Below are positions 1-13,100 of a stretch of DNA of 64,000 bases, piece by piece. The stretch is taken from the NCBI GenBank assembly GCA_949825065.1, contig OX463845.1:21756692-21820691 (forward strand). Direction: 5' to 3'. The notes below the pieces were generated by a model. It did no database searches. It saw only the letters and a list, made by a program, of their open reading frames with translations, and was not told the DNA's origin. The DNA comes from Odontocerum albicorne (lineage: Eukaryota; Arthropoda; Insecta; Trichoptera; Odontoceridae). Positions within the stretch are counted from its first letter, which is position 1. Each line of letters opens with the position of its first letter. Both the position numbers and the translations under genes were made by a program.

Positions 1-77
1 GTACAGCTTCTTACACAACTCATAATTTTTCTAACTTTACATATTCTTTCAAAATATCATCACTTGATCCCATTATA

Positions 78-1361
78 CTAGGTTAGTCAAAAAGTTTTTA
101 AAGCGACATCTATGGAGCAGTAGAAAAACCAAAATTTCTACGCCATTTTAATTATTTATCTTTCATAAGAACGTACTCAAAATTTCATTTCGATCTGTCA
201 ATTCATTCTTTGTTTACAAGCCATTTGAAGTTGACGTGTCAGTGTATTTTTTAACAATGGAAAAATCCGAATATCGTGCAGTGATTAAATTCTTTGTTTT
301 GGAATGTTTATCGGCTACTGAGATCCATTCAAAGATGGTGAAAGTATTAAAGGAGTCTTCTCCTTCATTTCCAACCGTTCACCGATGGGTTTTGGAGTTT
401 AAGCGTGGCCGTACAAGCGTTGAAGACGATCCACGCTCAGGACGTCCAAAAAGTGCATCAACACCAGAAATCATAGCGAAAATACAGGATATGGTTTTGG
501 AAGATCATCGATCGACTGTGGATGTGATAGCTGACACCATAGGCATCTCACATGGAACAACATGGCATATTTTGGCTGAAGTTTTGGGTTTCAAAAAACT
601 GTGTGCACAATGGGTGCCGCATTTGCTAACAATGCAACAAAAACACGTTCGAATGCGACTTTCTGAGCAATTTCGAAAGGATAAAAAGGATTTTCTGCGT
701 CGATTCATCACTATGGATGAGACTTGGGTCTACCACCATGATCCTGAATCAAAACAAGAGGCTAAGGAGTGGTGTGAACCAGGCACTTTGGCTCCGAAGC
801 GAGTTCGTGTCCAGAAATCGGCCAAGAAGGTGTTAGCGTCAGTTTTTTGGGATGCAAAAGGAATTTTATTGATAAATTATCTCCAAACTGGTAAGACAAT
901 CAACTTTGATTATTATTGTGACCTTTTGGACCAGTTGGATGAAAAAATTTGTGAAAAAAGACCCGGTTTGCAGAAAAAAAAAAAATCATTTTTCATCAAG
1001 ACAATGCACCTGCTCACACAGCTCAAAAAACCATCGCGAAAATCAGTGAATTGGGGTACGAATTGTTGCAGCATCCACCTTATTCGCCAGATTTAGCTCC
1101 CTCTGACTTCTGGCTGTTCTCACACCTCAAAAAATTCCTTCGTGGAAAGCATTTTTCATCAAACGAAGAGGTTATAGCCGTCGTAGAGGAGTATTTTGCA
1201 GGCCTTCCAGAAAGTCACTTCCGTGATGGGACAACAAAGTTGGAAGATCGTTGGACCAAGTGTATTGATCTTATGGGAGACTATACTGAGCAATATAAGT
1301 GATTTCCCCCCAAAAAAAATGTATTTTCATTTCCGCTTTCAAAACTTTTTGACTAACCTAG
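78..1361 (+). mobile_element. Mariner family 1, copy 1 (complete but inactive)
   Basis: A 1284-bp element bounded by inverted repeats starting CTAGGTTAGTCAAAAAGTTT (one mismatch between ends) and flanked by TA at 76-77 and 1362-1363. It encodes a DD34D transposase with frameshifts. It lies inside an RTE-like LINE copy: removing the element and one TA gives CCATTATACTTTCC, which matches the unbroken equivalent near 13848-13857. It is nearly identical to the copy at 49315-50604. Confidence 0.95.
257..1302 (+). pseudogene. Mariner family 1 transposase, frameshifted
   Basis: Starts MEKSEYRAVIKF, contains WVPHLL, TMDETW (first Asp) and YSPDLAPSDFWLF (third Asp). Compared with the intact copy at 49380-50426 it lacks four residues near 669 (SEQ joined to FRK), has one extra Lys near 828, and has a longer A-run at 972-983 that shifts the frame just before the HQDNAPAH motif. 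The frame resumes at about 1051. The product would lack the second catalytic Asp. Confidence 0.92.
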
Positions 1362-1515
1362 TACTTTCCTTAGTCCTCCTCTACCACGGCTTCACCTCAC
1401 ATTTGCACTGTATATTTGATTTGTTAGTCTTTCTTAATTCATTTGTTCTATGTGCCCAAACCATCTCAGTGCTCTTCTTGATCTTACTTAATACATCAGT
1501 CATAAGATTATCTTG

Positions 1516-2574
1516 ACTATAATTTATCTAAAATAAGGGAGTCTAATTCATTCAAAATGTAACATTATCTGATCATGCGATGGACATGCCCGGCTTGGTA
1601 TCTGTCTATATACATTATAACTTGTTCAGGCTGGAAGCTTTTGCACCTTTGGGGTAGTTTTAAAATCCTTTACAAAGTAAAGTTCCAAAATGCCCCTTAT
1701 CCAAGAAGAATTTTCATTTTAAGAAACAAATAATGGCCTTTTAAGGTTGAATCCTACTCAAAATGATCCTGGTTTCCAAAGATATAATACATAAACATAA
1801 AGAATCCCACATTCGTATTAAAAATATTTACACCAGATTCAAACATACCATGAGTTTATACTTTTCCCTGAAAATTAGTTTAAAAATAACTGAATAGCAT
1901 AATAATTTTAGCCATCGGTTATAAGCCGGGTTGGATAAATATCTCACAAATTTGCATTATGGCACAGGAAGCAGTTTACATTCATTTATGTATTCTTACA
2001 TGAGCACTGAATTTAGTTCTTTTTTTTGTAAATGTCTCAATATTAATGAAATTTAGAAACAGTTTCTAGAAAGAAAATATTTATTTGACATATATTATTG
2101 AATTATTACTCGTAAGATAAATGATTGTTAATAAACTTGATTGGAATTATAAATATAATTTATTGAAAAATATTACAATTTAACTTTTATTTACTTCAAA
2201 ATACACCTTTCAAATATTTACACACTTATGCATGAGACCGTTTTATTGTTCAAAACAGTGCTAACTTGTTTTAATTTAAAGAAAAAATAATCTTTAAAAT
2301 GTAATTTTTGGCATGTCATAATTCGACCAGACAAGTATTTGTTGATTTAAGTCCATATGCAAGTATTTGTTAAAACATTATTATAGAACTGTATCCATTG
2401 GTCACATAGAACTTATTTGTTCTGGAAAGATTCTCACACAGGGAACATTTGATGAGAATGATAGAAAGTGCAGTTCTAGCATTACTATTAAGATTCAACT
2501 ATAAATACAACTATTACACAAACAAAGATGACTTGAAAAAATAGTAAATGTTTTATTATTTCTTAGTATAATGC
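1516..2574. other. AT-rich intergenic stretch, nothing recognised
   Basis: No convincing open frame, terminal repeat or tandem array on either strand. Confidence 0.5.
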
Positions 2575-2960
2575 TGTCATTCTGCAGTGCCTTAGGACCA
2601 ACTGTTGTTTGCCTCATTCTTTTGACAGAGTGGTCGTAGCTATGGTAAATTATGAACATCTCGGGTTAGCACTGGACTGATTATTTCTATTTTATGTAGT
2701 CTTAAATGTCTTTAGAACATTCTTCCAGTGAGTGGTGTCTCATAATTTTCACCAGATATGTCCAATGTGTCAGAGGCTGACTACAGACATGCATGTCATC
2801 TAGTCTTCCTTGCACAACAAGTCCTTCCATGGAGTCTTCAATTCTGGCTATATGGCCAAAGATTCACAGAATTCTCAAATGAACAGTTGATGATAACCAT
2901 TCTTCAATTCTGCTAATATTGAATAATTTCTTCATGATTCAATATTATCAGAATTGAAAA
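2575..2960 (-). mobile_element. LINE relic, C-terminal end of a reverse transcriptase polyprotein
   Basis: On the minus strand a broken frame reads LRILRIFGHIARIEDSMEGL, then VQGRLDD and, near the end, SYDHSVKRMRQ. This is the pattern of the C-terminal end of RTE/BovB-like LINEs (FGHI, then a GK/GR-rich block). Many stops; a decayed copy. It resembles the relic at 25975-26600. Confidence 0.6.
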
Positions 2961-4764
2961 CTATCAAGAGTACTCAGAACAATAATTTACTCTGATTTTC
3001 ATTCCCGCAATCACATGTGTTTGAAATGAGATATTCCAGATAGATTTCAAAACTTCACAGTTACCAATTTGTGAAATATTTGATTTATTCTCATTTGCAC
3101 GGTCTATTAACATTTTTGGATTTTCTTTACTTATTGCGAGGCTGAATTGAGACTGGCAGATTCCAAAGTGCAATTTTAGGTTTATATTGACATTCTGTGT
3201 ATCGAACAATTCAAGTTCTGTACAGATATCACAAGAGCAGCATTATAATTATCTTGCAGAGCTTTCGGATTATTATATTCATATTATCTAGTTCTTGATA
3301 GATTCCCATTTGCTTTTATATTTCTTTGAAATTCCACTAGATTTTTTAGTTTCCTAACGTTGGCGTTTTCTTGATGCTAGTTTCAGATGGATTTTCTTAT
3401 CTTCTGATAGTCTTATTGATATTATGTTTTATGTTATCCAATAACGATTTTGATCTCAAGTTGATAGAACTCATTTGCCATTGAGTCCAGTTATTTTCGA
3501 GTGCTGTGAGGAAGGCTTCTTGATTTTCGATCTCCATTCTCTGAGATACTTTTTGAGGGAATATATGTATTTGTAAAAAAATGTGGTTAAAGCTACAATC
3601 AGCTCGTGGTAAGGTATAGATATTTTTTATAAAGCTTTACCATCTTGACTTAATAGAAAATAATAATAACTTTACCATCTTGACTTTACTTAACTCAATC
3701 TGGTTTTGATGTCGACTATATATTGATGTCCAGGTAAGGACATTGCGATAATTATGCTAAAATACTGTTTCCATCACGGTCATTTTGTTATCTATAGCAA
3801 ACTGCAATAAACACCTAGCAATAGAACACAAATGTATTAACTTCTCCTGAATATATATTTTTTATTCTTTTAACTTATATATACTGGCACAAATCATCCT
3901 AGTATGGGTGGATTGCCTATTAAAAAAAAAACCATATATGGACAAAAAATTGTTACAATACATTATTAGATCAAGTTATAAATAAACAAAATAAAAGTAA
4001 AAAATAGATTAACTGTTCCAATGAAACAACTAATTCTCATCACTTAACATTCTATGTTCAAAAACATTTACTCAAATATTGAAGATGTCAATATTCGAGG
4101 CCCTATTCAGTGACAACCTCCAAAACAAAAATGGAGTACTTTGTAAATTTATTTAATTATTGCCAAGTTAACATGTATGTATGTACCTTAAATAATTTTC
4201 AAGAACATTGATATTACATTACAAACTTGGTATTGCACAGATCTGAAAATATATTTTTTACACAAACACGTATGCTTATCATTTTTTTTTTGTGTAAATA
4301 TGCACCTTTCATGAGGCAGGTTAGTCACCTTTCGTGAGGCATTAACATGATATTGCCTACCCCCCTCAAATTCAAATCATCAGTTTAAATATGAGGGTAT
4401 GTCTTATATGAAACTCTATGAGGGTATGTCTAATATGTATCTACGTAAATATAAAATAAATTACAATTTATTAAATAGTATCTTTGAAGACAATGCTTGT
4501 TATATATTTTTTCGGCCCTAACTTATTTTACAAGTAGCATATTTGAGTAGACAGAAAAGAAAGAACATCTATCTACCCTATATTTTTAAATTATTTCTGC
4601 AAAACAGTAAAACCTAACTCTTCTGTAAGGGTACTGTATGTTTGTTTACTTGAAAAAAACATATCACACATGTGATGAGAGACAAACTATGGAAAATATT
4701 AAATGAATACTGAATTGAATGTAAATTAATAAGTGGCATTTTGTCATTATACACCTAAAGTAGA
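2961..4764. other. Intergenic stretch, mostly unrecognised
   Basis: A short minus-strand frame near 3440-3535 (MEIENQEAFLTALENNWTQW) may be a retroelement scrap, but I cannot assign it. Otherwise no gene, terminal repeat or array is seen. Confidence 0.4.
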
Positions 4765-5710
4765 GCATGTATTTAAGTGCACGGTACTTTGAGTGGTTTA
4801 ATATTTCAAAAGGGGTAAAGCAAGGATGTGTTTTGTCACCCTGGTTGTTTAATATTTATATAGATTCATGTGCGAAGGAACTACATACATAGGTCAAAGG
4901 ATCTACATACATAGGGTGGCATACAAATATCAAATCAGAATGTGTGCTGATGACATGGCAGCATTAGTGGAGAATGAGGATGAATAAGCAAATTCTATGA
5001 GAGATGTGAAGAGAAAGATCTGAGAATGGATGTTACGAAATCCAAAGCTGCTAGAAAAGTGTGAAAGGAAAAATAAATGTGATATACGGGTGAGTAAGGA
5101 AGAATGAGAGCAAGTTAAGGAATTCTGATATTTAGGTAGACAACAAAAGATATCGAACGACATGCAACCAAAACAAAATCAATGGAGCACTAAAACATTT
5201 AGACAGCATCAAAATCTGCTAATATAAGTCCACAACAGTTTTTTAGCACTAACTTTAATGTATGGAAGTGAAATGTGGAAATGGAAAAATACTGAAAGGA
5301 GTCGAAAAAAATGCTATAAGAATTGCATACACTGAAAAGAATAAATGGGGTGACCATGAATGACAGAATATGGAATGAAGTGATTAGGGATGAATGCTAA
5401 CTTAAGACTGATATATTAAGTAACATCAAGAAGAACATTCTGAGATAGTTTGGGCATGTAAAACTAATGAATGAAGAAAGACCACCAAAACAAATATAAT
5501 TGTGAATGAAGGGTATGGTAAAGAAAGACCAAAGAAAGTGTAGTCAGAGCAAGTGAAAAATATTTTGAAAGAACGAAATGTAGATTCCAAGAAATCATAG
5601 GAGTTGCATGATAAGGTGTATGGATGTAAAACAGGCGAAAAATGTATGTCGCAATAGGAAACTCTCTGCCTACCCCAACTGGGAGACGACGTGATCGTAT
5701 GTATGTATGA
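4765..5710 (+). mobile_element. RTE-like LINE fragment B (RT core to 3' end)
   Basis: A broken frame reads WFNISKGVKQGCVLSPWLFN and then CADDMAALVE, which are reverse-transcriptase motifs (fingers/palm and the catalytic xADD). It continues through a YLG block, MYGSEMW, FGHV and ends in a TACCCCAACTGGGAGA hairpin-like sequence followed by TATG repeats. Many stops and frameshifts. 5' truncated. Confidence 0.8.
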
Positions 5711-6599
5711 GATTCAGTAACCGTGTGTATGTGGTTTACATTTTATTCATATTTGCCACAATGTAAAACCAATGTTTTACTGTATCTATAGGTAAACCTG
5801 ATCTGCTATGTGATAATTTCTTTCAACCGAGTAGAAATGTGTAAAAAAGTCACACTGGGACCCACTTTAAGCGTACCATCAAGAATTATACCACAAAGAA
5901 CTTAATTAAATTGAATTAAAAGAAACAACCTTGATTAATTTTGTTTATTCATTGTTTAGATTGTCAACATTTTTTTTCTAAAAATAATTCTTTAAAATCT
6001 TGTACAAAAAAATATACTAAAAACTAAATAATTTCAAAATCTAATAAGTCTTCATGTTATATCAATCAAAATCTAATAAGTCTTCATGTTATATCAATCA
6101 AAATCTAATAAGTCTTCGTGTTATATCAATCAAAAAAATCTTACAGATGGGATAAGAAAAAAATCACAAAGATATGATTAACATTAATCTCTTCAAAAGT
6201 ATTTCAATTAATCTTCATCATCAACATCTGAAACATTATACATAAGATGAGGTAAATCAATAAAAATTCAGTCCTTAAATTTTTTTTATTTGTAAATAAA
6301 TGCAAAAAATGTAGACATTTTTTTACAAAAAAATATACATTATTTAGACTGTATCAAAACTATGATAATTATAAAATATTTGCTCAGTTGAACTTCTTGG
6401 AAATTTCACTAAATAGTTGTAAATTTTAACAAGTGTTGTGGCCAGATACTACAAAGTACGAAGATTCACATAATTTGAAGGTGCATGTAGTCTAAGTTTC
6501 TTTCAAAGACCTGTTATTTGTCTTTCTCAATTCTCTATTTTTGAGTTCAAATACCACTACAGGGTTTATATTAGTGTTTTATATATGAAATCGTATACA
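5711..6599. other. AT-rich stretch with a short tandem repeat
   Basis: No gene is seen; it contains only the 32-bp tandem repeat at 6036-6131. Confidence 0.5.
6036..6131. repeat. Three tandem 32-bp units
   Basis: Units at 6036-6067, 6068-6099 and 6100-6131, each beginning AAAATCTAATAAGTCTTC. The third differs by one base (CATG to CGTG). No spacers, so not a CRISPR. It lies about 0.9 kb downstream of the transporter stop codon. Confidence 0.95.
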
Positions 6600-6790
6600 G
6601 TACAACCTGGTGGGTTTATTGCTACATGACAATATCTTAGTCACGTTAACCAATCAGATGTGAAAGAGACCTGAAGTGACAACAAAACTGATACTCTTTT
6701 AAAAAAATTGGGTACCAACGGATATCGAATCCATAACCTCCGGGTCAGAAGTTACAATAACCTTATCAACTAGGCCATGGATGTCGTTAA
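6600..6790 (-). mobile_element. tRNA-derived SINE
   Basis: The minus strand carries a tRNA-like head with an A-box-like TGGCCTAGTTGATAAGG (6777-6761) and a B-box-like GGATTCGATATCC (6732-6720), spaced as in a tRNA gene. It cannot fold into a normal cloverleaf with an acceptor stem, so I call it a SINE rather than a tRNA gene. The 3' limit is uncertain. Confidence 0.65.
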
Positions 6791-6990
6791 GAGTAATGTG
6801 TGGAAATTTGAAGAACTATGTTATACAAAAGATAAAGAAAATTATCATTAATATTTTGCAATTTTTATTAAAAATTCCAAAGGTGTAAAATGTTGAGCCC
6901 AATTTGTACATATATAAAAACAACTTTATAGCAATTCTTAAATAATAATAAAATTATCTACAATTCAACTAAATTTGACATGAAATAGAT

Positions 6991-7147
6991 CTAAACAACA
7001 GCAGAAAAATGCTTGGTGCGTGATCTATTGCATAAAATATAATTACGTAGTTGACATAAAATAAATCTCAATGAAATATTTGGACGCCTCTTACTAAAAA
7101 CATTTAAGTAAATGCCCAACAGAACAATAATTCCTGACCATAGGTAT
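6991..7147 (-). CDS. Papst2: PAPS transporter exon 5 (stop codon)
   Basis: The last coding exon begins after the acceptor tgtttcag, completes the split glutamine codon, and encodes the last membrane segment YLWSGIIVLLGIYLN and a basic cytosolic tail (SKRRPN...RSRTKH). It ends at TAG (6993-6991). The tail is as expected for the C-terminus of this family. Confidence 0.9.
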
Positions 7148-10100
7148 CTGAAACAAGAGAAAAACAGAATTAATTTACATAAAAATAATTCATTTACAAA
7201 TTATTTGTTACATTTTCTTCTTCCAAATTTCATTCACTAAGCCAACCATACTTTTCTTGGTCTTCTACCACACTTTCCACTCGCATTTTCAAAATATATT
7301 TGTTTTGTCTTCTTCATCCTGTAGAGTGCTCTTCTACATCCTACTTAATACATCAGTCATAAGTTCATCTTTAATCACTTCATCTATATTCTAGATCATT
7401 CTTCTCAGCTTTATTGGACTCTTTTGTCTTTTCCATGTCCACGTTTTACTCCTATATATCTCCTTATACACACTTCAGTTCCACTATGTATGTTTTAATA
7501 CCCCATTAACTTTGTTTCCAATAATTACACAATGTTCCATATCCATCATAACTCTTCCCCAAAAACATAGTACAAAATTTAAAGAAAATAAATAAAAAAA
7601 TTCAATCTCAACAATGTACTGTAGGTGATCAATCTTCAGTAATTAGATATACTATTTATACTCAAGGTTATTATTAAAAAGGTAAAAGGAAAAAAACTTA
7701 AATAACACATCGATCAATAAGTCCCGGAACTAACTAACAGATGGCGCCTCTAATAACAAATCGATACCATTCTCAGTTACTACAAACTTTTAGAAGTTAC
7801 GTGTCAAACTTTTATGACATTCCGACATTGTGTCATTGAGTTACAGTGATTTTAGTGACGCTACTTTTGCTATTTTCAAAACAATGGAAAAAACCGAATT
7901 TCGTGTGTTGCTAAAACATTGCTTTTTAATGGGAAAAATACCGTTCAAACTCAGCGATGGCTTGAAAAGTGCTATCCGGGCTCTGCTCCATCGAAAACAA
8001 TCATTTGTCGGTGGTATGCTGATTTCAAATGCGGTCGTACAGACACAAATGATGCTGAATGCTCTGGTCGTCCAAATGAGGCTGTTACACCAGAAAACAT
8101 AAAAAAAACCCTCAAAATCGTGATGGAATATCACAAAGCAAAGTTGCGTGAGATAGCTGACATCCTGAAGATATCATTTGGTAGTGTTTACACTATTTTG
8201 CATGAACATTTGGTCATGAAAAAGCTATTTTCAAAATGGGTGCCGCGTTTGCTCACAATGGAACAGAAACAACAACGCATCGATGATTCAGAACGCTCTT
8301 TGGCACTGTTTACGCGAAATAAACAGGAGTTTTTGCATCTGTATGTGACAATGGATGAAACTTGGATCCACCATTATACTCCGGAATCAAATCGGCAGTC
8401 AACTGAGTGGAGTGCAGCCGGTGAAAGTCCTCTGAAGCAACCAAAAACTCAACAGCCGGCCGGGAAGGTTATGGCCTTCGTATTTTGGGATGCGCATGGT
8501 ATAATATTCATCGATCACCTTGAAAAGGGAAAAACCATCAAAAGCGAATATTACATAGCGTTATTGGAGCGTTTGAAGGCAGAAATTGCAAAAAAACAGC
8601 CCCTTATGAAGAAGAAAAAAGTTCTCTTACATCAGGACAATGCACCGTGTCACAAGTCGATGGTAACTTCGAATTGCTTCCGCACCCATCGTATTCTCCA
8701 GACTTGGCCCTCAGCGACTATTGGCTGTTCACAAACCTCAAAAGATGCTCCAGGGAAAGAGATTTGGCTCCAATGAAGAAGTGATTGCCAAAACTAACGC
8801 CTATTTTGAAACCAAAGATAAATCGTTCTACACGGCTGGCATAGAAAAGTTAGGAAAGCGTTGGAATGAATGTATTGCTCTTGAAGGAGACTATGTCGAT
8901 GAATAAAGAAGAATTTTGGCAAACAAATGTTGTTTTAGTAGTTAGTCTCGGGACTTATTGATCGATGTGTTATTGAAGTATATAAGAGTATATCGTCAGC
9001 TAAGAGTGCTAAACTGTTAACTCCATTTTTGGACAAAATGACTTTTTGGTATGGATAGAAAGAGAAAAAAATACTCTATAGAAGCATCAAACTTCGAACA
9101 CCGTGTAACAGACCAAAATTGCTGTTTTCGAGCCTCAATAATATCTGTCAACTCCACGAGCTTCAATTTACGTGCGAAAATAGTGCAAACTCCCTCATTC
9201 GGCGTCATTTTGTAGACGAGTTAGCAGCTTAAGTGCATGCGGGTCGGATAAATATTCCTGCTTGATGAGTATTAAGGTTTAGTTTCATGTCCGGTGATTT
9301 TTTATAACGGTAAGTACTGATCTTTATTATTTTCATAAGATTATTGCATTCTAGTCGCGAGAAAGGACAGGAGTATTATGGAAAAGTAAAAAAAGAGTCA
9401 AAATGGGTGTATGAAGCTGTAAAAGAACCGAAGTCGATGAAAGGTAGATGCAAATGTGAGAACACAAATAGTGTGATTAAGTGTGCTACGGTTACTGAAG
9501 ACAGAAGGAAAGGAATCTTTAAAACATTTTGGAGGAACTATTATTGGGGAGAAAAAAAGTGTACATCGCTGATACTGTAAAATCACTTCCGATAAAACGT
9601 GCAACAGATAGAAAAGACTCGGATATATCTCGAAGATCACAATCGTTTTCGTACCACATGAAAGTGAATGACAAGGATGTCAGGGTATGTAAAACAATGT
9701 ATTTAAATATGTTGTGTATCGAAGAAAGTAAATACCAACTACATATACAGAAGAAAGAAGAAGCCAGAGAAGAAAAAAGAAAAAATAAGGAAAAACAAAC
9801 ACTAGTATTTACAGCAGATATGCAAGCCGTTTTAATGGCCCCAAAATCGAATGTGAGTGTGCTGTACTACAAAACCAAGCTGCAAGTACATTACATTTGC
9901 TTTTATCATACAACAACATAAACAAAGATGGTAACTGCTTCTTGTAGAACGAGACGGAAGGAGGTCTTAGTACAGAAGAGTTTGCCTCAATATGGACATA
10001 TTTTCTTGAACAGAAGATTTTACCTAAAGTCAAAAACCGAGAAGATGTGCAGTTCATTATTTACTCAGACGGATGTGGCTATCAAAATCGTAATGTTACC

Positions 10101-13100
10101 CTATCAAACGCTCTACTAAACATTGTAGTATCAAATAATATAACGATAGTGCAGAAGTACCTCGAAGTTGGGCACACTCAAATGGAGGTGGATAATATGC
10201 ACTCACTAATAGAACGTAAAATGCGAAACAAAATTATAAACGTTCCTGCGGACTACGTTCAAGTGATTGAAAAGCTTGCAAAAAATCCATTTGAAGTGAC
10301 TTACTTAGAACACACGTTTTTCAAAAAGTTCGACAGCGTGACAAGCTACAAAAATATTCCTCCGGGGCAATCTGCAGGAGACCCTAAGGTCACTGATATC
10401 CGTGCGCTCATGTATTCGCCGTCAGGAAATATTTCATACAAACTATGGTTTTAAGACTCCTGGACGTTATTACCTCAAAGAAAAAGTTCTGTGCAACCAA
10501 CCACCTGGAGTGAATTGGAATTACTGCACCAAGACAGGCTTGTAATTAGCGCCCGAAAATATGAAGACTTTGTAATTTATTTTTATCTGTTTATTCCACT
10601 TTTTTGTGACGGTATAACCCTATCGGTTTCAAGGCTTTCACCTCATCTTCAGGGGAGCACAAACAAGACTAAATGCTGTTCGAACTGGTACCAATATACA
10701 CGCTTCAACGGTTGGGGGCTGAGGGGTGAGGGAGGCATGGGACGATTTCGGCCAAGAGCGCAGAGATTTTTGGGATATAACTGTTCAACAGATGTTCGGA
10801 TCGATGTACTGACTTAGAAATTTCTAGGGCCTCTAATCTGTCCAATTTATTTCCGTTACTACTGATATGTAAGAATTTGGCATCATCGATAGAAAAAGTA
10901 TTGTTTTCACAGTGACAATGATTAGCCATTTCAGAATAAATTAGAGGATTTGTTATGGCGGATTTGAGTTCACGAAATCTTTTTTCAAAAGATCTTCCTG
11001 TCTTTCCTATATAGAAATTATCACAGTCAGCACATAAAAGTTTATACACGCCACTGTTGCTAAGTATTCCATTTTTGCCTTTCCCATTAAATAAGAGTTT
11101 CCGGAGATTATAATTAGTGTAAAAAGCTGGCTTTATGTGACTTGGAATATTTTTGGTTATTTCGTATGATATGGTTTCTATAAATAGGACTTTGCTCCAT
11201 TTATAGGTATGCTTATAGGTGTCGTTAAATATATAATCTCGTAATAAAATAATCTACCAATGGGATTTTCAATCTCTTTATCCTGTGAGTCATATTAAAA
11301 TAAATCGGTTTTTTCGCTCTCCTGAAAAATTCACCCAAATGGAGTTAACAGTTTAGCACTCTTAGCCGACGATATGTATTAATTTTGTTTATTGAACATT
11401 TGATATTGCAAGATAAAAGTTATGAATCATGTGTATTATACTCGTATGTTAAATAAAAGTTAAAAAATGTAAGGCCATAAAGAACATAATCTGATATAAT
11501 ATAAAAAGTAGTAGAGAGAAGTTGGCAGCAGACCACCCAAAATAGATAATTATGAAAATCACAAAAGAAAGCATATAGTATGTCCAACACTTATCCAAAG
11601 AGATGTATAAAAATGTGTGATCTGGACAAGATTTATATTTTCTCATAAAAAAATAAACACTCAATATATCATAATAAAACACAATGTAAACCTTCAGCAA
11701 TGCCCTGAAACGTCAACTAAATGGTTTGTGACACCTGTTGTTTTAATATATTTACTATATTTTTTTTATTCATTACATTTACGATTTTGACAAATTTGTT
11801 TGTATGTCACCATTTATCACACTCGCTCTGCGTGCACCTCTTCATTTTTTTCCCAGACTATTTTGGTCTTTTTATTGTTCTTTTCATTTTTATTTTTGAC
11901 CAAAGACATTAGCTCTGTATTTGTAAAATAATATTTTTTTTTTGTATACTTTTTTTCTATCATTGTACCTATCCATGTATTTTCACATGTTATTAATTAA
12001 CTTTCATTAAATTTATAATATGAATTAATTTTATTTATTTAACTTGTAATAAAATTGCATTTTTTTTTTTAAAGAATAGATATGACCGAAGTCATAGGTA
12101 TCCTTATGCCATCGAACACTAGGCGGAAAAAGTGCATGAGTTGTTCGAGGAGAGTAGCACAGAGCGGAGTTCGAACCGACAACCTTTCACACGGAAGTCC
12201 AGTGCGTTACCGCGCGACCATACCATACACCTATAAGTTACAGCTCTATTGACTATAAAAATTATATTAAATTAAAGTTACAGCTCTTTATAATTTCTTA
12301 TATGAGCTATAATGATAAAGAAATGTACTAGCACCCTTGAGAAGATTTTTGGATGTGAAATGACTGTGTAAGAATCATCTATTTTTACAGTGTTGTTAAA
12401 GCTACATTGAAAGAATAGCACTGTTATAATTACTTAAAGGGCCTTTTCAGTTTATCAACTTAGATAGCCTTCAGGTTATCAATCTATCTCAGAGCAGTAC
12501 CCTAGGCACACCTCGGTTGAACAGGTCATTAGACGTAGTAAGCTGTCGGAGAACTTCGTCTTGTAGCTCCTGTTTGGTTTAAGACGTAGTTCTCCGTTTG
12601 AATTATATTACGATTATTTTAGTCGTGGAAGTCCAGCAGAGGTATCATATACGGCACAACTCGATATCTATCAAGCGTTCAAAGCACATATACTATATTG
12701 TATGCCCAAATTCGATAATTTTTAATGTTATATTCGTATTGAGGAATTATTCAAAATACTCGTATGTTTGTTTACTTAGTAAAGAAATATCGTGTACCCA
12801 GAATATAATTTCAATGTTAAATGACATCATCACAATTTAAATACAAATTACGCCTAGATTTTCTCGATTTTCTGTTTAAAGTGGAGTTACATATATTTCC
12901 CGATTTTTTTGGAAAGTAGTTTTTTTTAATAATGTTTTGTAAAACGTTGAAACTGAAAAAAAATATCATGTTTTGAAAATATATAATTGCTGATATTTAC
13001 TAAATAATACTCGCATATGATAGAGTCTGAATAGGAGTTGATAAAAAAAACTTTTAAAAACCGAACCATCTTTAGTAGCATGCTACTCAAGTATTCTATA

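Larger units (their letters stand above)
1..1515 (-). mobile_element. RTE-like LINE fragment A, interrupted by mariner copy 1
   Basis: Segments 1-77 and 1362-1515 are the two sides of one LINE piece. They align with segments near 13795-13985 and 49200-49313/50605-50640 (shared words such as ACTTTCCTTGG, TTTGCACTGTATATTTG, TTGTTAGTCTTTCTT, TGCCCAAACCA). On the minus strand these encode the C-terminal end of an endonuclease/reverse-transcriptase protein. The 3' end is outside the window. Confidence 0.75.
8993..11372 (+). mobile_element. DNA transposon of unfamiliar family, 34-bp inverted repeats
   Basis: Ends at 8993-9026 and 11339-11372 are inverted repeats beginning TCGTC(A/G)GCTAAGAGTGCT, with one mismatch over 34 bp. 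The flanks read TATA on the left and TATG on the right, so the target duplication is TA or an imperfect 4-mer. The interior codes for a broken protein with likely transposase motifs. A Penelope-like retroelement is nested in it at about 10571-11300. It starts 22 bp after the end of mariner family 2. Confidence 0.8.

Noticed and set aside
236..256. Upstream start MSVYFLT for mariner family 1 transposase
   Set aside because: Related mariner transposases begin at MEK; the upstream ATG-like start lies in the leader and would add seven unconserved residues.
6036..6131. Possible CRISPR-like array
   Set aside because: The three repeats are directly adjacent with no spacers, in a eukaryotic context.
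12166..12220. tRNA gene
   Set aside because: A and B boxes are present, but acceptor and anticodon stems do not pair well and a body with poly(A) follows, as in a SINE.
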